NCBI GenBank assembly: GCA_037043235.1
Contig: JAWRVZ010000592.1
Coordinates: forward strand, 1 to 64,000
Reading direction: 5' to 3'
DNA from: Rhodeus uyekii
Taxonomy: Eukaryota > Chordata > Actinopteri > Cypriniformes > Acheilognathidae
DNA: 64,000 nt
Shown: piece by piece, positions 1 to 11,800 of the stretch
Position numbering within the stretch: position 1 is the stretch's first letter
How the letters are laid out: each line of letters begins with the position of its first letter
Made by a program: the position numbers and the translations under genes
Notes under the pieces: model-generated
What the model was told of the DNA's origin: nothing
The model's input: only the letters and a program-made list of their open reading frames with translations
Database searches by the model: none

Positions 1-1181
1 TCTCCCTCTCCATCCATCTCTCCCTCTCCATCCATCCCTCCCTCTCCATCCATCCCTCCCTCTCCATCCATCTCTCCCTCTCCATCCATCTCTCCCTCTC
101 CATCCATCTCTCCCTCTCCATCCATCTCTCCCTCTCCATCCATCCCTCTCTCTCTCCATCCATCCCTCTCTCTCCATCCCTCTCTCTCTCCATCCATCCC
201 TCTCTCTCTCTCCATCCATCCCTCTCTCTCTCTCCATCCATCCCTCTCTCTCTCTCCATCCATCCATCCCTCTCTCTCTCTCCATCCATCTCTCCCTCCA
301 TCCCTCTCCATCCATCCATCCCTCTCTCTCTCTCCATCCATCCATCCCTCTCTCTCTCTCCATCCATCCCTCTCTCTCTCTCTCTCCATCCATCCCTCTC
401 TCTCTCTCCATCCATCCCTCTCTCTCTCTCCATCCATCCCTCTCTCTCTCTCTCTCCATCCATCCCTCTCTCTCTCTCCATCCATCCCTCTCTCTCTCTC
501 CATCCATCCCTCTCCCTCTCTCCATCCATCCCTCCCTCTCTCTCCATCCATGCCTCTCTCTCTCTCCATCCATCCATCCCTCTCTCTCTCTCCATCCATC
601 CATCCCTCTCTCTCTCTCCATCCATCCCTCCCTCTCTCCATCCATCCCTCTCTCTCTCTCCATCCATCCCTCTCCCTCTCTCCATCCATCCCTCTCCCTC
701 TCTCCATCCATCCCTCTCTCTCTCTCCATCCATCCCTCTCTCTCTCTCCATCCATCCCTCTCTCTCTCTCCATCCATCCCTCTCTCTCTCTCCATCCATC
801 CCTCTCTCTCTCCATCCATCTCTCCCTCTCTCCATCCATCTCTCCCTCTCTCCATCCATCTCTCCCTCTCTCCATCCATCTCTCCCTCTCTCCATCCATC
901 CCTCTCTCTCTCCATCCATCTCTCCCTCTCTCCATCCATCTCTCCCTCTCTCTCTCCATCCATCCATCCCTCTCTCTCCATCCATCCCTCTCTCTCCATC
1001 CATCCCTCTCTCTCCATCCATCCCTCTCTCTCCATCCATCCCTCTCTCTCCATCCATCCCTCTCTCTCCATCCATCCCTCTCTCTCTCCATCCATCCCTC
1101 TCTCTCTCCATCCATCTCTCCCTCTCTCCATCCATCCATCCCTCTCTCTCTCTCTCCATCCATCCCTCTCTCCATCCATCC

Positions 1182-1212
<31 letters not shown>

Positions 1213-1340
1213 CATCTCTCCCACTCTCCATCCATCTCTCCCACTCTCCATCCATCCATCCATCCATCCCTCTCTCTCTCCATCCATCTCTCCCTCTCTC
1301 CATCCATCCCTCCCTCCCTCTCTCTCTCCATCCATCAACA
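1..1340. repeat. Pyrimidine-rich simple repeat (CCATCCATC/CCTCTCTC)
   Basis: About 1.34 kb is almost purely C and T on the plus strand apart from the A of each CCATC unit. It mixes CCAT tetramers with (CT)n runs in variable registers. It lies in the first coding-side intron of the minus-strand golph3l gene, so the transcript carries the purine strand. The 288-codon frame across it comes only from the absence of stop codons in this composition. Such tracts can form triplex structures; that is inference. Confidence 0.95.
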
Positions 1341-1504
1341 TATAAGTCTCCAGTTCCTCCAGCGCATGTTTATTGTTTTCTGGTCACAGCCGCTCAACTT
1401 CACTCATTCATGCTGAACCAGTTTTACCTGAAACACACCTGACTTTCAACAACACACACTTCCTGAGCTCAGCACTGAAACACCATCTGACCAGTATTAC
1501 CAGA

Positions 1505-1506
<2 letters not shown>

Positions 1507-1541
<35 letters not shown>

Positions 1542-1551
1542 TGTGTGTGTA

Positions 1552-1585
<34 letters not shown>

Positions 1586-1860
1586 TGTGTGTATGTGTGT
1601 GTGAGAGAGACGGAGTGAATGACCAAACAAGTGTGTGTGTGTGAGTGAGAGAGAGAGTGTGTGTATGTGTGTGTGAGAGAGACGGAGTGAATGACCAAAC
1701 AAGTGTGTGCGTGTGCGCGCGAGAGAGTGAGAGTGAAAGAGTGTGTGAGTGTGAGTTTGTGTGTGTGTGTGAAAGAGTGTGTGAGTGAGAGTGAATAAGA
1801 GAGTGTGTTTGAGTGTGTGTGTATGTTTGTGTGTGAATGCGAGTTTGTGTGTGTGTGTGT
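1507..1860. repeat. Compound GT/GA microsatellite with ~70-bp duplication
   Basis: Alternating (GT)n and (GA)n runs. A segment of about 70 bp containing gagagacggagtgaatgacc is present twice in tandem, near 1606 and 1677. The tract starts immediately beyond the splice donor of the golph3l exon and is intronic. It explains the His/Thr/Ser-repeat tails of frames running out of that exon. Confidence 0.9.
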
Positions 1861-1865
1861 GTAAC

Positions 1866-2045
1866 CTCTTTGTCTTTGAGTCCCAGCAGCAGGATCTCCT
1901 CCATCAGTGTGAGTCTCAGGGATTTGGAGTCGGTGTCCTGCTCTTCCTCCTGCTCTTCATCTCTCTTCTTCTCCTCCTGCTCAGCGTTACTCCATCCCTC
2001 CGCTGGAGCCTCCGTCCGCCGGTTCCTCTTGGTCAGCGTGGTCAT
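1866..2045 (-). CDS. golph3l: Golgi phosphoprotein 3-like, first coding exon (partial)
   Basis: This exon encodes the N-terminal 60 residues of a GOLPH3-family protein. The family binds PI4P on the trans-Golgi and helps retain glycosyltransferases and shape Golgi membranes. The exon starts MTTLTKRNRRTE, closely matching the vertebrate GOLPH3L start, runs through an acidic Glu/Asp-rich stretch (about residues 22-40), and enters the conserved segment RLTLMEEILLLGLKDKE at the beginning of the GPP34 fold. The frame leaves homology after GAG, where GTTACA gives a usable donor in phase 0. The next conserved residues (GYTSFW in the family) are not present here, so later exons lie beyond the left edge. 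Read-through into (CA)n repeats was rejected. GOLPH3 rather than GOLPH3L is possible but less likely given the MTTLT start and the mcl1 neighbourhood. Confidence 0.88.
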
Positions 2046-2299
2046 TTCTTCCTACAAACAGAACCTGCATTACATCCACATCATCTTTCCCAAACTCATC
2101 ACCATCATCATCATCATCATCAACACCTGACCCTCTCCTTCAGCACGTCACATCCTGTCAGGAAGACTCCAGCAGGTCTAAACCAGTTCAGCTCCTCTAT
2201 AAAGTCTTATTCTATAAACACGCGTCAGTGTGTCTCACACATTCATGCTCAAACATCTCTGTCCATCAACTCACCGCATCTGCCGCTTTCTGTCGTCAA

Positions 2300-2480
2300 A
2301 CACGCGCTGTCAGTGGAGAGTGAGAGTCTGCCTTCACTTCCCTGTGCGGCGCTTCACCTGCGGACACGCCCCCCGCCCGCGCAGCCAATCAGGACGCGCT
2401 CCAGCGCCTCTCCTCCAATCAGAGCGCTCGGCGTCCTCTGACACACACCTGTTCGCTCATCCGGATTCAGGATCCACACC
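2300..2480 (-). promoter_or_regulatory. Probable golph3l promoter/5' UTR, CpG-rich with two CCAATCAG boxes
   Basis: The region 260-430 bp upstream of the golph3l start codon is locally GC- and CpG-rich. It contains two CCAATCAG motifs (near 2384 and 2414), the usual NF-Y site. No TATA box is evident. Assignment is from position and motif only; the transcription start and any 5' untranslated exon cannot be fixed. Confidence 0.4.
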
Positions 2481-2519
2481 AACAATCCGGAGGCTTTGAT
2501 TCCAGACTTTCCTAAAATG

Positions 2520-3530
2520 TCACCTAACAAGTTTACAGCCTTTGTGTAAAACCAGAGTCGAATTTAACAGTCATGGGCGAGTCTTTCTTAAATATAGTCG
2601 TTTTCACTCTCTTTAGGCTGCCTCAAATATTGCAATTTTTATAGAATTTTATTATAAGCTTATTTATTTGATATAAATACGGCTTGACAAAACAAATAAG
2701 CGTCCTAACAGCGCCACCGCGCGACGATCACATTAATCTCTTAAATATTGGTCTTTAATCATGAGATTAATGACAATTATATTTTATACATTTTATATTT
2801 ATATATTTTATCTCATAGCACATTAATGGTGGGTAGGGAATGATACAGGCATGTAAAACAAAAGAATAATTTGCGATCAGCTTTCCTTGATGACGCAGAA
2901 GTGAAGCCACGTTCTCATTGGCTACTCTGACTCTGATCCCGCCCGTTCTCTCTACGTCACTCAGATGCGTCATTCGTATGATGTTTTGCGCTAAGGTACA
3001 AACTTCGTGCTGTTTTTGACGGAGAACCGGCTTTATTCCCAGCGTCAGAGTCCAAAGAGAAGCTGGTCAACAAGTGAAGCAACATATGCCCAAACAATCG
3101 GTCATTTTAAAAGCGAATAGCGGCTTTAATCGGTATGAATGTTGTCATGAAACAGTGAGTTAGCTGCACCTCGCGGAGGTCACGCCCACGTGGCTCTGAT
3201 ATCTTCGCGCTAATTGGTCGATGAGTCTATCAGTCACAGATGATGGACTCCTATTGGTCGGTGTTTTTGTTGCGCTGATTAAACCAAACATTCACGTCTG
3301 TGAGATAAACAACTACAACACGGTCCCACGAATTAAACGTCACAAACATCATAACGCTCCTGTGTTTCTCTCTAAACCTCTGAGTTTTTAATCTAATGAC
3401 ATTTTCCCAGAAGGTTTGAGTTAGAATAGTTTATAAGAGCGATTATAAGCGTTAAGAGATATAATTGTTCGGTTGATGACGTCTAATGTCCGCGACGGGT
3501 TGTAGTTCATTTAGTCTCTTGCTGCAACTG
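2520..3530. other. Intergenic, no gene recognised; several ATTGG boxes
   Basis: No frame here resembles a known protein. ATTGG/CCAAT boxes occur near 2917, 3212 and 3254 in a moderately CpG-containing stretch (2880-3300), which could be a promoter of an untranslated or unrecognised transcript. Nothing more can be supported. Confidence 0.4.
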
Positions 3531-3549
3531 CCTGTTACACAAATCCAGA

Positions 3550-3715
3550 GAAACACTGTTGCAAATGAAGCCAGTTTCCATCACAGTTGAGTAAAGAAAT
3601 ATGACTCTTTAAGTCATAATAATTAGAATCTGTCTCGAAATAATGACTGAACGTCTCGCTTTTGTGCGCATGCGCAGAACAGAAGGAGCGACACCGGCTG
3701 GTGAAAGTGAGGAAA
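3550..3715 (+). repeat. Dispersed repeat R1, copy A
   Basis: Contains the landmark string ttgtgcgcatgcgcagaac followed by gaaggagcgacacc and ctggtgaaag. The same string order recurs at 25964-26140 and, inverted, at 3936-4128. The family looks like a short MITE or SINE-like fragment. No target-site duplication could be defined. Confidence 0.6.
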
Positions 3716-3896
3716 CACATGAACACATGCATTTAATGAAGATGTTACACTTAAACTTAATGAATAAATGTCATATTGTTAATCTGAGTTTTCCAGTTCC
3801 ACACTTTCCTGTGATCATGCAGAAATATTCTGGTAATTTATAACTGATGTAACTATAGATCGCACTTTATCACACCGACTTTATGGTATTGTGTAT

Positions 3897-3897
<1 letters not shown>

Positions 3898-3934
<37 letters not shown>
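3898..3934. repeat. (CA)n microsatellite
   Basis: Uninterrupted dinucleotide run lying between the two inverted R1 copies. Confidence 0.97.
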
Positions 3935-3935
<1 letters not shown>

Positions 3936-3936
<1 letters not shown>

Positions 3937-4128
3937 ATTCATCTGTTTAAAGAGCGTGTTTTTTGCTGGATCTGCAATTACTCGCTTTCACCAGCAGGTG
4001 TCGCGCCTTCTGCTCTGCGCATGCGCACAAACGCGAGAAAACAAGTCATTATTTCCAGCTTCTCATTATCATGACATAAAGAATCATTGTCCAACGGGGA
4101 TCCATAGATGTATTTTATGTCGCAGAAT
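3936..4128 (-). repeat. Dispersed repeat R1, copy B (inverted)
   Basis: Reverse-complement copy of R1: tctgctctgcgcatgcgcac and the flanking ccagcaggtgtcgcgcc mirror copy A and the copy at 25964. Together with copy A it forms an imperfect inverted pair separated by about 220 bp. The distal end shares tagatgtattttatgtcgcag with the outer end of copy C. Confidence 0.65.
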
Positions 4129-4227
4129 AAAAATTAAAGTCTTCATACTGACATTTTTTCAAACATTTAACAAAAACTCTTTGTGATGATGGACCCGGAA
4201 GTGCTAAAAGCATACAGACTTTCCTGT

Positions 4228-4366
4228 GTGTCTATCAGGAGAGAGCAGCGCTTGCAACATCAAGGTCATGGGTTCGATTCTCAGGGAAAGCAAGAACTGA
4301 TTAGAATGTCAATGTGTTTCTTGAATGCGATGATAAAAAGCTGATAAATGCATGAAAATGTTTTTT
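4228..4366 (+). mobile_element. Degraded tRNA-derived SINE fragment
   Basis: It matches the better-preserved SINE at 60010-60168: gcttgcaacatcaaggtcat, then the B-box region gggttcgattctcaggg, then a tail ending gataaatgcatgaaaatg. The 5' A-box part is missing and the tail has lost the gtaagtcgctttgg core. Confidence 0.65.
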
Positions 4367-4444
4367 TGTATATTTTTAATTAAATGTAAATATGAGTAAG
4401 TCTGCTCATCTTGGCTCAGACGAGGCGAGCACTTTCTCTATGAA

Positions 4445-4445
<1 letters not shown>

Positions 4446-4499
<54 letters not shown>
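4446..4499. repeat. (AC)n microsatellite
   Basis: About 27 AC units without interruption. Confidence 0.97.
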
Positions 4500-4500
<1 letters not shown>

Positions 4501-4739
4501 GTCTGATCTCAAGCTCTGGTTGTCTGAATCAGCTTCACAAAGACACTGTTTGGTTTGAAAGTAAACGCAGAAAGACAAACTGTTTAAGGATCATCTTCAG
4601 ATTTCATTATGTTAAAAAAAACTATTTTCTAAACATGGTAAAAAATATTTCAGGCATGCATTAATACATACCAGAAAAAAATGATAACATGTTTCTTACA
4701 AAAGTGTTTTTTGCAGGTTTGCGCTGCTGCTGGACTCTA

Positions 4740-5222
4740 ACCATCACTCCTGAGTCCTGTCCAGTGTGTCAGTGTCACACTTCCTGTCTGTGAGGTCAAT
4801 GCTACACTTCCTGTCTGTGAGGTCAATTGTCACTTCCGGTCTGGTGTATCAGGTCTTGTTTCACTTCCAGGTCGTTTCCTCACGTGCCCTTCCTGCACCT
4901 GTCTTGTCATCACTTACCTCGTTAGTCTCCACAGGTGTTCGTCATTCCCTGGTGTGTAAAACCCTCTTGTGTTTCCCTGGTTATGGTGACTGACGTAGTG
5001 TTTTCTGTTGGTTCTGAGTTTGTTTGTGTGTGTGGATATCTTCCTGAGTTATGTTTAGTTCAGTTTATGCACAGTTATGCTTCTTAGATTTTGTATTTAG
5101 AGTTTTTTATTTCTGTTTTGAATAAAAGTGTGTTTGTGTGTGGATTCCTGTGTTCTCCTGTCGTTCTCTCTATCGCACACCATCCGCTACTCGTGACTCA
5201 GCAAGCATCCTGTGACGATACG
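4740..5222 (+). mobile_element. LTR-like transposon fragment
   Basis: Contains two near-identical tandem stretches (cacttcctgtctgtgaggtc) and a downstream ttgaataaaagtgtgtttgt polyadenylation-like signal followed by attcctgtgttctcctgtcg. This resembles the terminal part of fish LTR-type repeats, compare 56243-56587. Related sequence in the opposite orientation lies at 24270-24635. No coding capacity. Confidence 0.4.
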
Positions 5223-5225
5223 CAG

Positions 5226-5851
5226 CTCTTCAGAAGACTATGATTATTATCCATAAATGAATGTAAAGAGATTTAAAAAAAATGAGATCACAAATATGAG
5301 TTTTGCAAAAATGAGTCAAATGTCCCAAACACATCTCTATAATCGCTTTATACAGAACAGATCGATTCAAAGCCGCTTCACAGTGGAAAACAAGAACAAA
5401 ATGATCACATAGAAATGTAAATGTATGTTAAGTACAAAAATTATATAAACATATTTAATAAATGTGTAGATGCAGTATATATTCATGTGTAAATGCACAC
5501 TTTCAGTTTGGTCTTTCTCTGAGAAATGTTTCTGGATTCACTTATTTTGATGAATTACTGAGAATCTGAGAATTTAGTTCAGAATCAATGAAGATGTTTT
5601 AGGAGTATTTTGTACTTGGTGAAATTATATTCACTTTATTTTTTATATTTAAATTATATTCACTACTGATCATATTTTACAAAACCTGTTGACAGAAGAT
5701 CCGTTCACAGTCACGGAGAATACAGGTGTAATGTTTGGGAAGGAGACGGGAACCGGAAAACATTAACAACTTTTAGAAATAAATCAACAATAAACTGAAA
5801 GCAATGGCGGCCGGTTCTCACACACACTGAAGATCCTCTCCTTTCTCCGTA
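5226..5851. other. Downstream of IgSF-1, no gene recognised
   Basis: AT-rich sequence following the IgSF-1 stop codon on the minus strand, so part is presumably its 3' UTR. A piece near 5340-5400 (cgattcaaagccgcttcaca) resembles the interspersed repeat at 40846-41060. No open frame of interest. Confidence 0.4.
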
Positions 5852-8800
5852 TCAATCCCTCCACCAGCCGAACCTCGCGGCCCTCGGCCTCATCCGGCTA
5901 ACACAACACACAACACACACTGACACAATCACTACAACAGCCCAACTCACAGAGAACACGGACAGTTTCCTGGACAAACTCCACTTCTCTGGAGCGGGAC
6001 GGAGGGAATCTGGGAAGAAAGGACAAACATTACATTGTTAAAGGTCATTTTCTTTAGATTTTAAACTCAAACGTCACTGTTCTTCTGCGTTACCTTTATA
6101 TTCTCCTGCTGAGCCAGATTCTGTAGAAGATATGAACATATTAATAATAGTTTAGCTTAGCAACACACACACACACACACGCTCTTGGTGTTTTAAATTA
6201 TATTTCTAAACCTCTGTGAGTTTCTCTCACCGGTGATCGAGAGTTCATTATGAGAGTCCAGAACTCTGTATGTTCCAGCGTCAGTGTCGTTAAACTCTTT
6301 AATGATCAGAGACTCATCACTGACATCACTCATCAGTCGATCTCTGCTGACCCCGTGACCTTCCTGTTGATCTCTGCTGACCCCGTGACCTTCCTGTTGA
6401 TCTCTGATGACCCCGTGACCTTCCTGTTGATCTCTGATGACCCCGTGACCTTCCTGTTGATCTCTGCTGACCCCGTGACCTTCCTGTTGATCTCTGCTGA
6501 CCCCGTGACCTTCCTGTTGATCTCTGATGACCCCGTGACCTTCCTGTTGATCTCTGATGACCCCGTGACCTTCCTGTTGATCTCTGATGACCCCGTGACC
6601 TTCCTGTTGATCTCTGATGACCCCGTGACCTTCCTGTCGATCTCTGCTGACCCCGTGACCTTCCTGTTGATCTCTGCTGACCCCGTGACCTTCCTGTTGA
6701 TCTCTGATGACCCCGTGACCTTCCTGTTGATCTCTGATGACCCCGTGACCTTCCTGTTGATCTCTGCTGACCCCGTGACCTTCCTGTTGATCTCTGCTGA
6801 CCCCGTGACCTTCCTGTTGATCTCTGATGACCCCGTGACCTTCCTGTTGATCTCTGATGACCCCGTGACCTTCCTGTTGATCTCTGCTGACCCCGTGACC
6901 TTCCTGTTGATCTCTGCTGACCCCGTGACCTTCCTGTCGATCTCTGCTGACCCCGTGACCTTCCTGTCGATCTCTGATGACCCCGTGACCTTCCTGTCGA
7001 TCTCTGCTGACCCCGTGACCTTCATCTCTCCTCCACACCTCCATCCACTCTCCATCCATGTTTCTCTCCACTGTATCAGCATTTATCAGCAGAACATCCA
7101 GCTTCAGTTCATCTCCTGCTTTCACAGAAATCTCATCTGAGAGAAACAGAAACACATTCATCATTATTATAATGTGTCAATCAATCAAACCCAGAAACAC
7201 ATATTTAATGCTAACAGAGACCAAATGTAATGATTCAAAGATCAGAATAATCAGTATACAGTAGAACCCCGACTTACGAAAAGTTCGACATACGATAAAA
7301 GATTTCGGGTTTTTTCTGCCCGAGTAAGGACAAAATGATCGAGATGCGAAAAACGAAATCTCGGTGAGGCGAAGATTTCCGAGTTTTGTTTTGATATTCG
7401 CGCTGATTTTGGTTCGGGTTGAATGAAGACTACAGTTTGTCCGGTCAGAACAATGATGTCTCACTCAGGGAATAATCCAAAACTGGTATTTATTAAAGGT
7501 GCATAGATCGATAAAACCTCAACGATTGGCACTAATTCCCTGTATTTCACTCAATAAACTATATACAATCTTCAGCCGATCTCTTTTACCTTAATCATCC
7601 ATCAAACTCTCTTCTGTCAGTCAATTCCTGAACTCCGAGGGAAAGTTGGAATAGTCCATTTCGCACTGAATGACAGGGATGGCTGGAATAGTCCATGTAA
7701 GAAGGGGAACACTTTTTACAATCCTGCTCTCCTATTGGTCAGCATCGCTCCCACCAGCCTTTGCTTTTAGCATAAACTTTTTTCTAATCAGTAACCATGA
7801 ATGTGAAGATTGTTGCTGAAGTCAAAGGCAAGAAGAGGGTGCTTTTCATTGAGTTGAAAAGGGAGATTATTGAGAAGTATGAAGATGGGTTGCGCCTCAT
7901 TCAATGCCGATTATGGTGTTATTGTACGGCTTGGAACGGATTAGGCAATTAACACGTAAAAGCCTGATCGACATACGAAACCAACTTCGGAGCGGATTAA
8001 AGTCGGGTTTTACTGTATTGGACGTTGATGTGTGTCACTGTTAATGTCTTTGCCGTTACACTGATAACGTTATTAAACCGGTTGATCAGTTCTGATTTAC
8101 CGTGAATATGAAGCTGGTATTCTGTGGTTTGTTTCTCCAGTTCTTCCTGATTATTAATATAATAAACTGTCAGGAAGTATTTCCCAGCGTCCCTCAGTCT
8201 CAGATCCTTGATGACGACGTGACATGATCCTTCTTTAATCACTCGCTCATTCTCACATTTCTCCTTCTGACAGACAAGGATGATTTTTAAAAACCTGGCA
8301 AAAACAATGAGAGAAATCTCTCTGTGCTCATTTCCACACGACAGGATGACGCTTCCTCCCTTCATTCCCTTCATTCCCTTTATTCCCTTTATTCCCTTCA
8401 TTCCTCTCACAGGTTTAGCGTCGGTTCCTGCAAATACAGAAGAATACAATTAATTCAATAGAAAGTATCCTAAAAAACTTAAAAATACATGCGTTTCTGT
8501 TTGTTCTCTATAATCAAGGTCATCAAATATTCTAGCTCAATTATTTTAGTCAACCAGAATAACCTGCAACTGAACATCAAAAATGATTATTATTAATGAA
8601 GAGAAATGATACTGACCGATATTATTGATAAAGTAAAACAGCAGCAGAAGATTCAAGAATCTGAACCTGATGAGAAACAGAAAATCTGCTTTATGTGGAT
8701 AATAATCACACACACATTTACACACATTTATATGATGGAGCTGCTTTATTTAACACATTTACACACATAAAACACTGTAAAATATTAATAAACACTTTCA

Positions 8801-11800
8801 TTCTGTCTGAATATTAAACAAATGTGGATCTGACATGATAAACATGAACAATCAGAAACATCAAACTATCATCTGTGTGTAATAAATCATTCTTGTGTAA
8901 AACTTGTGTAAAACGCACACAGAAACACAACTATACGCTCTAACGACACAAACGCACACAGAAACACAACTATACACTACAACGACACAAACGCACACAG
9001 AAACACAACTATACACTCTAACGACACAAACACACACAGAAACACAACTATACGCTACAACGACACAAACACACACAGAAACACAACTATACACTACAAC
9101 GACACAAACGCACACAGAAACACAACTATACACTACAACGACACAAACGCACACAGAAACACAACTATACACTACAACGACACAAACGCACACAGAAACA
9201 CAACTATACGCTCTAACGACACAAACGCACACAGAAACACAACTATACACTACAACGACACAAACGCACACAGAAACACAACTATACACTACAACGACAC
9301 AAACACACACAGAAACACAACTATACACTACAACGACACAAACGCACACAGAAACACAACTATACACTACAACGACACAAACGCACACAGAAACACAACT
9401 ATACGCTCTAACGACACAAACGCACACAGAAACACAACTATACACTACAACGACACAAACGCACACAGAAACACAACTATACGCTCTAACGACACAAACG
9501 CACACAGAAACACAACTATACACTACAACGACACAAACGCACACAGAAACACAACTATACGCTCTAACGACACAAACGCACACAGAAACACAACTATACA
9601 CTCTAACGACACAAACGCACACAGAAACACAACTATACACTACAACGACACAAACACACACAGAAACACAACTATACACTCTAACGACACAAACACACAC
9701 AGAAACACAACTATACACTCTAACGACACAAACGCATACAGAAACACAACTATACACTCTAACGACACAAACGCACACAGAAACACAACTATACACTCTA
9801 ACGACACAAACACACACAGAAACACAACTATACACTCTAACGACACAAACACACACAGAAACACAACTATACACTCTAACGACACAAACACACACAGAAA
9901 CACAACTATTCCCTATAACGACACAAACACACACAGAAACACAACTATACACTCTAACGACACAAACGCATACAGAAACACAACTATACACTCTAACGAC
10001 ACAAACACACACAGAAACACAACTATACACTCTAACGACACAAACACACACAGAAACACAACTATTCCCTATAACGACACAAACACACACAGAAACACAA
10101 CTATACACTCTAACGACACAAACGCACACAGAAACACAACTATACACTCTAACGACACAAACACACACAGAAACACAACTACACGCTCTAACGACACAAA
10201 CACACACAGAAACACAACTACACACTCTAACGACACAAACACACACAGAAACACAACTATACACTCTAACGACACAAACACACACAGAAACACAACTATA
10301 CACTCTAACGACACAAACACACACAGAAACACAACTATTCCCTATAACGACACAAACACACACAGAAACACAACTATACACTCTAACGACACAAACGCAT
10401 ACAGAAACACAACTATACACTCTAACGACACAAACACACACAGAAACACAACTATACACTAACGACACAAACACACACAGAAACACAACTATTCCCTATA
10501 ACGACACAAACACACACAGAAACACAACTATACACTCTAACGACACAAACGCACACAGAAACACAACTATACACTCTAACGACACAAACACACACAGAAA
10601 CACAACTACACGCTCTAACGACACAAACACACACAGAAACACAACTACACACTCTAACGACACAAACACACACAGAAACACAACTACACGCTCTAACGAC
10701 ACAAACACACACAGAAACACAACTACACGCTCTAACGACACAAACACACACAGAAACACAACTATACACTCTAACGACACAAACTCACACAGAAACACAA
10801 CTATTCCCTATAACGACACAAACGCATACAGAAACACAACTATACACTCTAACGACACAAACACACACAGAAACACAACTATACACTCTAACGACACAAA
10901 CGCACACAGAAACACAACTATACACTACAACGACACAAACGCACACAGAAACACAACTATACACTACAACGACACAAACGCACACAGAAACACAACTATA
11001 CGCTCTAACGACACAAACGCACACAGAAACACAACTATACACTCTAACGACACAAACACACACAGAAACACAACTATACACTACAACGACACAAACACAC
11101 ACAGAAACACAACTATACACTCTAACGACACAAACGCACACAGAAACACAACTATTCCCTATAATGACACAAACACACACAGAAACACAACTATACACTC
11201 TAACGACACAAACACACACAGAAACACAACTATACACTCTAACGACACAAACGCATACAGAAACACAACTATACACTCTAACGACACAAACGCACACAGA
11301 AACACAACTATACACTCTAACGACACAAACACACACAGAAACACAACTATACACTCTAACGACACAAACACACACAGAAACACAACTATACACTCTAACG
11401 ACACAAACACACACAGAAACACAACTATTCCCTATAACGACACAAACACACACAGAAACACAACTATACACTCTAACGACACAAACGCATACAGAAACAC
11501 AACTATACACTCTAACGACACAAACACACACAGAAACACAACTATACACTCTAACGACACAAACACACACAGAAACACAACTATTCCCTATAACGACACA
11601 AACACACACAGAAACACAACTATACACTCTAACGACACAAACGCACACAGAAACACAACTATACACTCTAACGACACAAACACACACAGAAACACAACTA
11701 CACGCTCTAACGACACAAACACACACAGAAACACAACTACACACTCTAACGACACAAACACACACAGAAACACAACTATACACTCTAACGACACAAACAC

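Noticed and set aside
550..1416. 288-codon Ser/Leu/Pro/His frame
   Set aside because: Translation of the CCATC/CTCT simple repeat.
1497..1865. Extension of the golph3l exon frame into Thr/His-rich sequence
   Set aside because: Homology stops at a GT donor at 1865; the rest is (CA)n repeat in the intron.
6250..7140. Plus-strand 296-codon frame over the 30-bp array
   Set aside because: Shadow of the minus-strand Ig2 exon; the minus frame has Ig-domain flanks and correct splice sites, the plus frame has neither.
8667..8735. ATG in IgSF-1 intron 1 near 8727 as the start codon
   Set aside because: It is out of frame with the signal peptide in IgSF-1 (two extra bases relative to IgSF-2) and meets a stop; the split AT|G works in both paralogues.
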